A DNA stretch of 64,000 nucleotides, from NCBI GenBank assembly GCA_011037195.1, contig JAAEAF010003072.1:1-64000 (forward strand), read 5' to 3'. Source of the stretch: Triatoma infestans (lineage: Eukaryota; Arthropoda; Insecta; Hemiptera; Reduviidae). Both the position numbers and the translations under genes were made by a program. Below, in pieces: positions 33,955-45,637 of this stretch. Within the stretch, counting starts at the first letter, position 1. Each line of letters begins with the position of its first letter. The notes below the pieces were generated by a model. It was not told the DNA's origin and ran no database searches. It saw only the letters and a program-made list of their open reading frames with translations.

Positions 33955-34230
33955 CCAATAGAATCAATAACATCCTCAAAAACTTAATCCCCAACCTTCG
34001 TACAGGCTTCTCTCCCACCAACAAACTAAATAAAATCTTCTCAAAAATTAAAGACCCCCCCATTGAAAAATCTAACAAAACACATACGGTATACAAACTT
34101 CAATGTATTACATCCAACTGCAACGCTTGCTAAATAAGTGAATCCAAACAGTTTTTACAAAAAAGACTCAGACAACACGAACTAGACATTATTAACCAAA
34201 AAAAATTGATAGCATTGCTCTCTCGAAACA
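33955..34230 (+). pseudogene. GIY-YIG endonuclease remnant of a Penelope-like element
   Basis: The frame reads NRINNILKNLIPNLRTGFSP, then HTVYKLQCITSNCNAC, a stop at 34131-34133, then ISESKQFLQKRLRQHELDII. VYKLQC, the Cys pair, the position of the missing Tyr before IxES (normally YIG), and the RxxQH pattern fit the C-terminal GIY-YIG nuclease of Penelope-like elements, which nicks DNA for insertion. The stop replaces the conserved Tyr codon. No reverse transcriptase sequence is upstream. Alternatives are few given the flanking arms. Confidence 0.75.
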
Positions 34231-34410
34231 TGTTCTGACTTTCAATCATGCCATCGATTTCAATAACCCTTCCATTTTAACCACTTACCCCAACCATTCA
34301 AAACATCTTCTATCCGAATCCTTATAAATTCACCTTCATCCCCATTCTCTCAATTTTTAAAAAGACAAAGAAATCATAACTTCAATTTACAACAATATTT
34401 TTCTAACCCT

Positions 34411-34705
34411 AAATAAAGATAACCCGCCTGTAATTTGTTCTTCCATATACTATAAACACCTCACTATAAACATTTTTCTTATCCCTCCCACCTTTAACAG
34501 TTTTTTAAATTAAAAAAAAAAATACTCTCTCTTCATTATCAGTCTCAACGTGTCAACGTTACTCCTCTTCTACCCTAAAAGTATCTTTATCTGGCTTATT
34601 TTTCTTATTGTTATATCATTTATTAATTTACTATCACTTTCTGTTTATAGTTTCTGTTCTGTAGGATATATTTCTTTTTGATTTAATTTTTCTTTTTTTT
34701 TGTTA
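34411..34705. repeat. Direct repeat flanking a LINE insert, left copy
   Basis: AAATAAAGATAACCCGCCTG through TTTTTCTTTTTTTTTGTTA, repeated at 35551-35845 with homopolymer-length and single-base differences. Far longer than a normal target duplication. Confidence 0.85.
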
Positions 34706-35540
34706 AGAGAGAATAGAATCGGGGGGGGGGGGAGCCTCATTCCACTGCGACCTACAAATTGAGGTCTATTGTGGATCCCCTTAAGTTACAGAACAGCCCC
34801 CAGCTTTGCCCTCCTAATCAATCCTAGCAAAGCTGAGAGCGGCTCCGTCATGAAGCTTTCAGCTTCGGGATTGCCCGTCCCCAATTGAAGAAACCTAATC
34901 CTCGCCAGGCCGGCGCACTCACAAAGGATGTGCGCCGGGGTCTCCTCTCTACCTTGCAGAATCGGCATACCGCACTATCCGCAAGTTGTAGGTGGTGCAT
35001 GTGTCTATTCAGCCTACAATGCCCTGTTAGTAGACCCACAATTAACCTTATATCCCTTCGGGTTTGGCTCAGTAGGTCTTTGGTAAATTTAGGCAAATGT
35101 CTTTTGATGAAGAGCTTTGCCTGCCTCTGTCCTGGTGTTCCCTCCCACCAACGCAGACGCTGATCTTCTATCCACCCCTTGATAGAAGTTTGGATGAGGC
35201 TCCTGGACAAGCCGCAGAAGGGTTCGGGGCCTATAAAGGTATCCTGCGAGCCCTCCTCGCTAGGGCATCCGCCCTCTCATTGCCCAGGAACCCCGCATGT
35301 CCCGGCACCCAGGCGAGTGTCAGTTTATTCCGAGTACCCACCTCGGTGAGGGCAACTAGGCAGTCCCACACCAGTCTTGAGACTATTTGGTGTGAGGAAA
35401 GTGCCTTCAGGGCTGCCTGACTGTCGGAGTATATGGCCACTCTTCTACCCACTATCCTTTGCCTTATGATCTCCCTAGCGCAGAGTTGTAACGCCACGAC
35501 TTCAGCCTGAAAGACCGTGGCGTACTTCCCTAGGCTGGCC
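34706..35540 (-). pseudogene. R1-like LINE, RNase H to 3' end, inserted in the Penelope element
   Basis: Minus strand: LQLCAREIIRQRIVGRRVAI, YSDSQAALKALSSHQIV and LAWVPGHAGFLGNERADALA (35497-35231) give an intact-looking RNase H core (Asp, GH, NExxD). GWIEDQRLRWWEGTPGQRQA and RLIVGLLTGHCRLNRHM follow (35160-34990), then CRFCKVE(R)ETPAHILCECAGL. A C-rich (G on plus) run at 34722-34733 marks the 3' end. Same family as 11630-12165. Confidence 0.8.
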
Positions 35541-35550
35541 TTAATTTTTT

Positions 35551-35845
35551 AAATAAAGATACTCGCCAGTAATTTGTTCTTCCAAATACTATAAACACCT
35601 CACTATAAACATTTATCTTATCCCTCCCACCCTTTAACAGTTTTTTTAAATTAAAAAAAAAAATACTCTCTCTTCATTACAGTCTCAACGTTGTCAACGT
35701 TTACTCCTCTCCTACCCTATAAAGGTATCTTTATCTGTCTTATTTTCTCTTATTGTTAATATCATTTTATTTAATTTACTATCACTTCTGTTTTATAGTT
35801 TCTTCTGTAGATATTTCTTTGATTTAAATTTTTCTTTTTTTTGTT
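35551..35845. repeat. Direct repeat flanking a LINE insert, right copy
   Basis: Partner of 34411-34705. Confidence 0.85.
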
Positions 35846-35914
35846 ATAAATCTATGCACATTTTCATAACTACTATACTGTAAAATAATGTAATTTCTCC
35901 AATAAATTTTTACA

Positions 35915-35960
35915 GAGCTCGTGAAGAAGGGCACCAATGGTACCCGAAACGTAGAGCAGC
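35915..35960 (+). ncRNA. Hammerhead-like motif, right arm
   Basis: GCTC (35917-35920) pairs with GAGC (35954-35957). Core GTGAAGA (35921-35927) has C3 changed to G. Helix II GGG-C-ACC / GGT-A-CCC with an AAT loop, then GAAAC and GTA. Structure is kept better than the core. Confidence 0.5.
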
Positions 35961-36180
35961 AAAGGATTCTTTTTCTTTAAAAAACTCTCTGGCCATTGCC
36001 GTACAAACATCACAATTTAAATAGTGGATTTAGATTGTTAAAAATTAAAAAAATACCAATGAATATTGATTATGGTTAACAATAAAATTTTACAATTCAA
36101 TTTTATAATTCTGGAATTACTTATATATCGGTATTTCCTCCCCGCCCAAAGAATTTTTATAAAAAACACATTTCGGCTAC

Positions 36181-36528
36181 TTGGTATTGAGCGACACAAC
36201 AAACAAATTTTACGAAATTGTATATTCATTTAATCATCCGTATCTTTACTTTTTAGAATCTTTTCAGTATATCCATTATTGTAATCCTTTAAGAAAACTG
36301 AAACGTCATTCGTGGATCCGCTATCTCGTAGGGAATGTAGTGACAATAAATAAGTATTTCAATATTTCTTCACAACAGTGCTCAATCACGCCAGAGATGC
36401 CCATGTATTACGCATCTGAGCCTAGATGTTACGTACAACCTATACAAACAAAGTGGTCAAAGTGGGATGATAGATTAAAAATAACTAACATACTCCATTC
36501 AAAAATTAGTAATATTTTCTATAAATAA
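36181..36528 (+). CDS. Unrecognised open reading frame or exon
   Basis: A 115-residue frame with PLRKLKRHSWIRYLVGNVVT, EMPMYYASEPRCYVQPIQTK and WSKWDDRLKITNIL. A CTTTTCAG acceptor-like site ends at 36269 and the frame closes at TAA 36526-36528, so a terminal exon from about 36270 is possible. Composition looks more coding than its surroundings, but I recognise no family. It could also be a worn transposon gene. Confidence 0.35.
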   Translation: MVLSDTTNKFYEIVYSFNHPYLYFLESFQYIHYCNPLRKLKRHSWIRYLVGNVVTINKYFNISSQQCSITPEMPMYYASEPRCYVQPIQTKWSKWDDRLKITNILHSKISNIFYK

Positions 36529-36529
36529 G

Positions 36530-37276
36530 TAGTGTCAAATACCGGAGCTTGAATCAGTCTTTAAATAGGAAAAATGATTCAGTGTTGTGACCAAACTTGG
36601 GCGTCAGATAGCTATCAAGCTATCGTGGAAAATCTGTTACGACGAAAAGAAAGTACCACCTTTCAGCAAGCTCAGAGTGAGACTGGTGGGGGATTCATAT
36701 AGATTATTAATTGTAGACCTGAGCCAATATATTACTCATTAAAATTCCATAGTGAAAATATCTTACATAAATGAGAGGCAGGGAAGAAAAACAGAAAGAA
36801 CGATTATTTGCAATAACATTTATTATAATCTAGTTGAATTTTTACAAAAGTATTGTACAAATTGAGGAAATCCTTGACGATAGAACAGGAAAATTCGCAC
36901 GGCATATTTTGTAGAAGAGACGGAAAAAAGAGAGCGGTACCTCACTGCAACGTATCGTTGCTTATACTGTCTTTTTAATGCACCTTTTATACCTCGGTGG
37001 CTCAAAGTTCATACTTACTATTTGCTGCATTTAAATAAATATTTTTGTACGAAAGTAGTGCCCTACACATTATCTATTGAAAAAACTTTTAACTAGTTTA
37101 AACATGATTAATTTTAAATTAAACTACTTTTCAAGAATTAAATAAACAAACCACAAGATATATATGATAAAAGATTTGCTCTCAAACAGTACTATCAAAA
37201 AGCATCAAACAAGCATGTTCTCTGCCAGTTAGCTAGCAAGTAAATTTAAACGTTCGTTAGAACAAGCCAGAATTCT
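36530..37276. other. Unassigned DNA
   Basis: No recognisable gene or repeat. Confidence 0.35.
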
Positions 37277-37515
37277 AACCGTTAGATTAGATTGTTATAG
37301 GGGCTTATTAGATCTATAGGCAACCTAAAAGACCTATAGTGCTTCCCCGGAGCCTTTTCAGTGTACTGCCAGCCTCCGAGCCACTTTAGCTACAGACAAT
37401 ACTGCCCATCATCGGGCAGTGAGCTGTAGAGGCTTATGGGAAAGAAAATCTAAGAACAGCATGCTGGATTCGAACCCGGGACTTCGCGCGCTACCACTGA
37501 GCTAATCCTAACCTT
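37277..37515 (-). mobile_element. tRNA-derived SINE
   Basis: Minus strand: GGATTAGCTCAGTGGTAGCG (A-box) and GGGTTCGAATCC (B-box), about 30 bp apart as in a tRNA promoter. The body then has TTAGATTTTCTTTCCC and TACAGCTCACTG, shared with the SINE at 61.4 kb. No acceptor stem pairing, so it is not a functional tRNA gene. The tail is AATCTAATCTAAC-like. Confidence 0.8.
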
Positions 37516-37904
37516 CTCCCTTGGCTTACGCCAATTAACTATGGACGGAGGCCCTAGTTTGTGTATTGTGTTTGTTCTTGTCTGTAAAGAAAGGGTAGAG
37601 CGTTGTAGTTTCAGTGTATTGTGTACTGTATTGTCAAAGTGCCTGGAGTATTGAGCCCCAAATAATTGCATGCAACAGATACCCTTTGCGGGCAGTTCTA
37701 ACCGTTAAAAATTCATCGCTTGCCTACGCTATCGTACAACATTTCCATACCGCTGCTCCTCACTCGGTGTTTCTCAATTTTCATTTTTTACACTATCTGG
37801 TCAAACGTAAAATACGAGTAAGTGTACTGAATTTTTGTAGGTTACAAAAATTTTTATTTGAACAAAAAAAATTACCTGGTTACATTAGTACATATGTAAA
37901 CTAT

Positions 37905-38720
37905 TTTTCGACATAGTCACCATTCCTCTCAATGCAGGTGGTGAACCGGGGTATTAATTTTTTGATGCCTTCCTCGAAGTAGTTTCCCGCCAACCCCTTC
38001 GTCCACTTCTCCACCTCCCCTTCACCTCCTCGTCGGTTGAAAACCTTTTTCCACCCATGTGCAGCTTCAGGGAGGTAAAGAGATAGTAATCTGAAGGTGC
38101 TAGGTCAGGGGAATGCGCGGGATGGTTCAGGACATCCCATTTAAACGAGGCAAGCAGTGTGTGGTCTGGCATTGTCGTGCAGCAGGCAGACTCCCTTTGT
38201 CAGCATGCCTCTCCTTTTGTTCTGAATCGCCCTCCGCAATTTTTTTAGGGTCTCACAGTATCTTGCAGAGTTGATGGTGTCCCCTTGAGGCGTATATTCA
38301 ATTAAAATTATGCCTTGACAGTCCCAAAACACGGATGCCATGATTTTCTTGGCTGAAATTGTGGTTTTGAACTTTTTGGCGGAGGGTGAAGAGGTGTCAG
38401 CCAGGCAGTGTTGAGACTACCTTTTGGTTTCAGGTGTGTAGCGTGCAACCAAAGTTTCATCTCCAGTAATAATGGAGCGGAGAAATTCATCTCCATGGAG
38501 TTTGTAGCGCCTCAAAAACTCTTGCCCGACCTTGAATATTTCACACTTGGCGGGAGATTGGATTGACATTTTTGCACGAAACGTATTGTCGCGTCGACAG
38601 TTCTCAACGTGCTGACCTCGAACCGGTCTCGTTGCGGAGGGGAGAAATCAGGCTACAGGACAGTGTAGCCAACATGTCGAAAACAAAATCCCTCCGGCAC
38701 GTGAGAGCCTCAGTACACTT
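37905..38720 (-). pseudogene. Mariner-type transposase remnant
   Basis: Minus strand frames give ITGDE-like residues near 38480, MASVFWDCQGIILIEY, LLHDNARPHTA (second Asp) and HPAHSPDLAPSDYYLF (third Asp of a DD34D triad), ending GDYVEK near 37905. Mariner transposases cut and paste at TA. Three shifts and stops break it, and the N-terminal DNA-binding part is barely recognisable. A possible 3' terminal repeat (TTTACGTTTGACCAGATAGT on the minus strand) lies near 37790-37815. Confidence 0.8.
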
Positions 38721-38749
38721 ACTTTCTGGACATGCCTCGTATATATAAA

Positions 38750-39654
38750 TTTATGAAAATTATTGGTTATGACTCGTCAATTTCATTACATTCTACACAC
38801 AAAGTACATTCCCTACTAGTATAATACTGATGGCATTGATGCCCTAATAAACTATCATAAAATTCGAAATAATGAAAAAAAAAATGAACAAAATTAAAAA
38901 TATTCTTATCTACATTTTACTATTTTAATTTTCAAATTCTTTTAAAATAGATTATATTAATAAAATATTCAACTAGTGTAGTGTAATCTACAGTATTATT
39001 AGACAAGCTTCTAACAAATGAATTTCATGTATTCACCCATGACACCATAACATGTGTGGGGTTATAACAAAGGTGAATGCAAAATCAACCTGTCTACATA
39101 TTCAATTAAATTCCTTTGATTGTTCGTCTGAAATTCAATTATTAGTTAAAATTTTAATAGATCTTTAATTGAAGGTTGGTTTTGCCATTGACAGGGATAA
39201 ATTAATTGATAGAATTGTAATATTTTAGATTTATTTGAAGGAATTTTTAATTGAATGATAACTATTAAACAAGTTAGAGACCAGTGGATGGATGGCTCCT
39301 TTAATTTTTCTAATTAAAAACAATTAAAAATATAAAATTATGTATCAACTTTCAAGCTTCTGATTTTTATTAGATAAGATTACTCTTAAAATTTACTTTT
39401 ACCTTGAAATGTAGACTATACTTTTATTTGGTGACCTTTCATTTTTATTTGACATCGATTTATAACTTCACTTCAATATTTCATACAATTTCTCACGCTT
39501 CTTAATTAAAAATCAATTTATGCAGACCCTTTATCTATGACTGCTTTTTTAATATCTCTAGTAGTGTTTAAATCTATAGGGAGCGTTTACAATAAATTAT
39601 TATACTCTTAAGATTAAGTCCTGTGATTGGGTCAAATTTTCTAAGTTAAATTTT
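38750..39654. other. Unassigned AT-rich DNA
   Basis: No recognisable gene or repeat. Confidence 0.4.
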
Positions 39655-40235
39655 ACATCGGAATTACATAATTAAAGGTCCCCTGAATACGAAAAAATTT
39701 TTTTTTTTTTTTTTTAGCGAACGTTCTGTGTGTATGTGTATATGGGCGAACAAAATATCACTAAAACAAGGATTTTATGAAACTCAATTTCCGATATTTC
39801 CGTTTAGGTGTCACCATCCCCATCTGACATGATTTCGGTCAAAATCTATTGATCAGTAGTTCGAATTTAATGATATGTTTTTTATTTTTAACAATTTTTC
39901 CAAAAAAAAGGCTCCATCGATTTATCTTTATCGATTTAATTTTTGTAACTTTTTCCAAAGAAATTGATAATTTTTGAGGGGTTCTGGGGAGAACAACAAC
40001 GTTAAGCTTTCCTCTAAAGTATTATTTGAGTACAATGTATGTGGGCTCTACCAATTATGTAATATTAAAATACATTTTAAGCATTGCCAGAATTCCAAAT
40101 TTGAAGACAATTGATTAACCGGAATTGTGGTTTTATAGACTGACGTACACACTTTTACGCATAAACTTAACACTTTTCATTTGAAGGCATTTTTCCACAA
40201 GAACTGACTTTAGGGAATTCTAAGGATTCTGTATT
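39655..40235 (+). repeat. R950-related diverged copy
   Basis: AGGTCCCCTGAATACGAAAA, ATATTTCCGTTTAGGTGTCA, CCATCGATTTATCTTTATCG and TTAACCGGAATTGTGG follow the R950 order at lower similarity. Confidence 0.5.
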
Positions 40236-40344
40236 ATTAGATTTTCAAAAATCTTATTGGCGCTTCTTCTGGATTACAATGGAAACACTTTAAGCAATAA
40301 CTGCCAATGGAAGCACTGTGTTGAAAGGTAGATTAGATTAGATT

Positions 40345-41005
40345 AAAATAGGTGGGGGGGGGGGGATGCAATCCAGGCTCTGTAGCCAAATTTTTCCCGG
40401 CTTATTGTGCTTACCCCCTCATTTTTAGTATAGGAAACCTCCTATCTTCATGAGGTCGAGTGCATTTCCCACTAGTTCTTCTTGCAATATGATCTGCTGT
40501 GGCTTCAGCGTGCTAAAGACCTCTCATATTTCAATCTGCCGATTGCAACACAATCGAACAACAGGTGAGAGGTCGTTTCCTTTTCTTTCTGACACAATCT
40601 GCGCAAAAGCAGATTGACAAAAGCTGATTAATACCCACATAGTTCTAGATGTTTTTTAAACCTGCCGTGCCCTGTAAAAAAAGGCCTTCTATCAGGCAAT
40701 CTGATTTTCTGTCTAAACTTAGGGTCTCTTTGGTTCTACGCGTACATAAAGTTGGTATAACCTCCTTAAATTTACTTTGCCCCCAGACTTTAGCCTTCAG
40801 CATTGGTCATGCTCCCTCTGAATCCATTCCCTCAGAAACAACCGCACCATCATTTGGGCTTTCCGTAAGACAGGTTCCCGTCCACAGAACGGTGTAGTCG
40901 CTCCGTTCATGACCAGTTGGTCGGCTGCCTTGTTACCTTCTATCTGTTTATGCCCTGGCATCCATACCAGCTGCCCTTTAGTCTTGAAAGGTATGTAAAA
41001 GTTTT
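40345..41005 (-). pseudogene. R1-like LINE 3' end (RNase H tail)
   Basis: Minus strand: QLVWMPGHKQIEGNKAADQL (last RNase H motif) near 40980-40920, then a worn C-terminal region to AATGAGGGGGTAAGCACAAT and a C-rich run at 40354-40365, with TAATCTAATCTAATC as tail. The same family as 12166-12414. Confidence 0.7.
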
Positions 41006-41751
41006 ACTTTGAACGAAACTGGGTGTTACAAATTAGATTATTTTTTTTTTTAAACTTAAAATAAATCATATAATTTTTAAAAATTAGTTTCAGAATTAAT
41101 TGAAATTTTTGCAAATTCAATTTTGAATAGAATTCATTGTATAATATTTTCTTTTAACAACCAAAACTAGCTAGACATATATAGTAAGAGAATTCTGTAA
41201 CCAACAGTTTTAGGTAATTATTTCAAAAAAACCCCTATATATCACCGGGAAAATATGGGTGACGACTGTTCAAATGCGCAAAAAAATGATTTACCTTCCT
41301 TAACTTATATGCAAAATATTCCTAATGTCGATTTGATTTGACCGTTTTGGTAATGCTGGTTGGATTTACAATAGATACTACAGATGTATGTTTAATGAAG
41401 GTTTATAAAGTTTTGTTAAATTACCCACTATAGCAACCGAAACTTGGCTATTCACATTTTTTTTTTCCCCAAGCGCGTCAACCATGGTGGTTATTAGCGC
41501 TCTTCCAACACATTTTACCGTCTTTTCTGTAGTCTCTCGAGATGGGAGACACATTTTGTAATGCTTTCAAGGCCGTAGGTTTTTCGTGGATCTACCCACA
41601 CACCCTCACTTATATCATCAATCATATTAATACACATTATTCCATTGCCTTGTACATATAATATAGAAATGTGGCCAAAAAAGAATCAATTTACGTAAGA
41701 CTTTTATATTTTATTTAGGATGGACGTATAATAATTTTTTTATTTTATTAT
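41006..41751. other. Unassigned DNA
   Basis: No recognisable gene; several short AT tracts. Confidence 0.4.
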
Positions 41752-42573
41752 ACATTCAAATGCTAATCAAAGTGTAGTTTTTAATAGATAATTTCAAATT
41801 AAAATTTATGCATTAGCTTTACTAAAAATGTTATAGAACAATTGATAATCTTTACCACAACTTAGAACTAAGTTCTACCGATTGCCCTTCGGCAACATTT
41901 CTCCAAGACCTCTGGGTACTCTCCCTTTCCCATTGGGCACTTCAAGTTTTAGGAGTCATAGTTACACGTCAATAACATTAGCTCAATTCGCCACTCTTTA
42001 TTAATTTAATTTAATTTTTTTTTTCCGGCCATGCTTCTTTTATATAATTAATGATTTGTTCTCTTTTTGGTGAAATATTCGTTAAAGAGAATCCATTATA
42101 TATATATTATATATATATAATATTTAGAATGAAATGCCAATAGGAGAGAATGAATGATCAAATCTCTGGATAGTCTTACCGAAAGACAATCGTAGAACTA
42201 AGAACCACATGATGTTAATTGAATATATCTAAAAATTAATGAACTTTAAATTTAGTAAAAAACAATATATTTCTGTTATCTAAATCTTATCTAGAAAATT
42301 CATTCCTTCCAAAGAATCCTAGCGGACTCTAATGAAACGCCAGACGCTAATAAATAGAGAAGTTGTTAATATCAACTTTTCCCAACGAATGTTTTGTTCC
42401 GAACTTGAAGAAACATTTGCAAGAACTAGTATTCACATTGTCTTAGAAGATAGATCGATATTTTATCAATTTCACGTACATTTCTGAAAGATCGTATTAC
42501 ACAAATGCTCTAAGAAAAAGCAACCATGATACTAATCTTCCTAAACTCACATAGAGTCTATTAAAAAATGACA
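41752..42573. repeat. Unclassified dispersed repeat, copy 1
   Basis: Shares TTTACCACAACTTAGAACTA, CTACCGATTGCCCTTCGGCA, TTTTCCGGCCATGCTTCTTT, CCAATAGGAGAGAATGAA and CACGTACATTTCTGAAAGAT with 49322-50834. Copy 2 holds a solo LTR and about 170 bp that this copy lacks. No coding pattern. Confidence 0.75.
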
Positions 42574-44304
42574 AATCTAGTATTATGTAGAATTTTTTCT
42601 AACCGAAAATATTATATGTTATTGTGAAATTTTGTAACTGAATAATACTCGTATAAATAAATATTAAATGAAAACAATATAAATTGGAATAAGAAAAACT
42701 TGTGTGAGTGTTTTATACCTGATCATTTTTCACCGACGTTTCTGTAACGTAAAAATTAAATCTACTTTTCCTGGCAAATAGCGCTAACTTTTAGTGATCA
42801 GCTGTAGTTTTATTGATCATTTTAATGTAGAAATGGAAATGTGTGTTTGTGTGTCAGGAGGCCTCCTCCATTTGTACAGTATCCGACAGCAGTGACACTC
42901 CATGATGTGCTCATGTTTTTGAAGCTAGGCTTGACACCGCTCTGTCTTCGAATAATCTTGTCTTCATTATTCAGGCGTCAGAAAGGTTCTAATTTATTAT
43001 TTTTTAATCCTGGGACTAAGGATTTCAGAGCTATTATTAACACTTAAATAGATACGTGCGAAGTAGCTGTTTACGAGCTTTTGTTCATCTGAATATTTAC
43101 ATTCGGACATTTTTTGACTCCACTCGCCTATTTGCGTAATTTTATGTAATTTTTGTTTAAGGTGATGATTGTATCATATTTATTTTCAATCAACTTTATG
43201 GAATTATCACTAATCTTGCGGAATAATGTTGTATGATATATAATGTTTGCCTATTAATTTCTTATGTAGGGTTATAATTTAGTATTCACTCAAGAAGAAA
43301 TTCTTGAAGAGTTTTTTAGACCGGAGAGAAATGTAGAAGAGTAGGGGGGCACTGACTCAGAAGCTATTAAAGACAAATAAGTGACCACGAGTCGGAAAAT
43401 GAGTAAGAAGGGGATGCAGATACAATGCTAGAAATTGAATCGTTAGATGTAAATAAGTTTTTCACAACAATTGCAAAAACTTCGTTGCTAAAGCTCGTAT
43501 GAACGAACTTATGCTTGGATAGCTTGGTGGAAAAGCAATAATATTAAAAAAAAAACTTGCTTTTAAAAAATTATTATTTCTTGGAAAAATAGTTTATATC
43601 CATTCCTTAATCCTCCAAATTTGAAGAAAAGCTCCCAAATGAAAATGAAAGCTCTAAAACTAGCTTCTAAATAAAAGTTTTCCATTGGGATCAAAAAGTG
43701 ATCCCACGCGCCACTGTGCATCACTTCTTAGCCCGAGCCCTACGTAAGGATTATTACAAGTTTTGTACGTAACCAAACACCATCAAATTTGCCACACAAA
43801 AGCTGGACTCAATAGTTCCACAAGCAGCTGTATCGAGGCGCCACTGAGCCTCTATGTGAACGTCAACTATGCATTACCACTTCTATCCATCTACAGTATA
43901 ACTACCCAAAGAAGCTACCATTAACTAATTTTTTTTGTAATTTTTTTTTTAAAAAAAAAACCTATTTCATTTCAAACCAAAATTTTATACTTTTATTCAT
44001 TACAATATTATTGTACTTAATGTTGTGATAATTGAAATGTTATATTTATTGATTAAATTTCAAAAAATAATAACTATAATTACATTATATTAAATTAGGA
44101 GAAATGGCTTGTTATTAATTATGTGATCTAATTAATTATACAGATGTTAAATGAAATCAATTGTTCCATGACCTTTTTCAAATTTCTTTTCAAATTTCAA
44201 GTCACAAAATTCTCATATTTACTAATAATAAGATTTATCAAATATTGATAAAGTTATTGTTTAAACAGATTGTATTAAGTTTAATGCTAAAATTAAAAAT
44301 CTGG
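42574..44304. other. Mostly unassigned DNA
   Basis: At 42690-42722 TTGTGTGAGTGTTTTATACC is an R950 end scrap. At 43285-43500 acidic codons (EEILEEFFRPERNVEE then stops) hint at a lost gene that I cannot name. At 43778-43860 lies the repeat shared with 25186. Confidence 0.35.
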
Positions 44305-45243
44305 TGTGAAACACTCACACAACTTTCTCTTACTCCAGTTATCAAAATTATAATTGACAAATTTTATAGTTTGTGTACCAAATTAATTCAAATACGACGA
44401 AAACTGAAAAAACCGTTCAGTAAAAGCCCACTTCCGGTTAACTAATTTTCTTGAAACTCTGAATTTTGGCCATTCATTTATTTCTAATTAATTTTGTTTG
44501 GATGATAGAATTGTATAATCAACTATGATCGCACTTAAGAGAAAAACATAACCCCATCCCTCCCGTAAAAGTGCCATTAAATGAATTTTCCTAGAGAAAT
44601 GTTTTAAATAAAAGTGTAGCTCTTTGTATGAGTATTAATATATCATGTTTAAAGAAAATCGTCGAAGCCATTTTTGAGAAAATCGCGAAAAAGTGAAAAA
44701 ATCATTTAGTAAAAGTGGTAAAGCAAACGCACTTCCGGTTATCCGATTTTTATCAAACTCGGAATTTCAACAACATATTTAATTCTAATTAACATTATTT
44801 AGATGTTAGAATTTTTTAATAAACTGAAATAGCACTTCAGATGAAAACCTAACCCCACCTCTTCCCCATAAGTGCCCTTAAACGAATTTTCCCAGAGAAA
44901 TGTTTCAAATAAAAGTTTTAGCTCTTTGTATGTGTAGTTGACATACCAAGTTTGAAGAAAATCGTTGGAGCCATTTCCGAGAAAATTGCAAAAAAGTAAA
45001 AAAACCTACAAGTAAAGTCAGATGCCATGATGATACATACCTAGACGGAATATCAAGTTTCAACTTTCTACGGTTTTTCGTTTTTGAGCTATGCTATTCA
45101 CATACATACACACAGACCATTTGCTAAAAACCACCTTTTTGGACTCAGGGGACCTCAAAACGGATATTTCCGGTGAAAACTCGATATCGAAAATTTGACA
45201 CGATTACAATACTTCCTCTTACTAGGAGTAAGAGAAAGTAAAA
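44305..45243 (-). repeat. R950 repeat, nearly complete copy
   Basis: TCTGGTGTGAAACACTCACA, then ACTTTCTCTTACTCC (44322-44336), to GGAGTAAGAGAAAGT (45225-45239). The complement of ACCGGAAGT occurs at 44431 and 44732, 300 bp apart; a deletion near 45015 removed the third. Terminal 15-bp inverted repeats are exact. Confidence 0.9.
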
Positions 45244-45624
45244 AAGGAAATTCAGTTTACAACCACAATAATTGGCAACAAGTTAATTGTATATCAAATC
45301 TTATCGATACAAATTTAATTATAGTACTGCATGTACAATAACATATTATTAAATCACCACAACTATAATGAAATTTTATATATATATATATATGTTGTTT
45401 TTGAAATGATTTATGTTCTTCAATATTTTATCATCAGTAACATATTTTATAGTAAAGCCCAGATATTGCTACTTTTAGTTTGCTCTTTTCACACTAGGAG
45501 CCTCTGAGCCCACTATCTTGTTCAGTTATGAGGAATTGCTGTCCGTAACGAGTGAATTCTGTCCGTATAGCCGGAAGTGTAATGACAAAACTCCGAGTAA
45601 CAAGATCATGATATATAAATAAAA

Positions 45625-45637
45625 TATTTCTAATAAT
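45625..45637. repeat. Target-site duplication, left copy
   Basis: TATTTCTAATAAT, identical to 46536-46548. Confidence 0.9.

Larger units (their letters stand above)
33661..36039 (+). mobile_element. Penelope-like retroelement with inverted terminal arms
   Basis: Arms of about 140 bp, inverted, lie at 33719-33858 and 35870-36010 (ATGTTTGTATGGCAATGGCC outermost). Just outside, AATGTAAATAGTG (33661) and AATTTAAATAGTGG (36014) start imperfect 25-bp direct repeats, probably target duplications. Between left duplication and left arm sits a 33-bp extension absent on the right. A GIY-YIG endonuclease remnant lies inside, and an R1-like LINE interrupts the 3' half. The reverse transcriptase is deleted, so the copy is dead. 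Confidence 0.8.

Noticed and set aside
37466..37512. A tRNA gene at the SINE head
   Set aside because: A- and B-boxes are good but no acceptor stem pairs, and the sequence continues into a SINE body shared with another copy.
44161..44445. Plus frame of 94 residues
   Set aside because: Runs from unassigned DNA into a non-coding R950 copy, with no motif.
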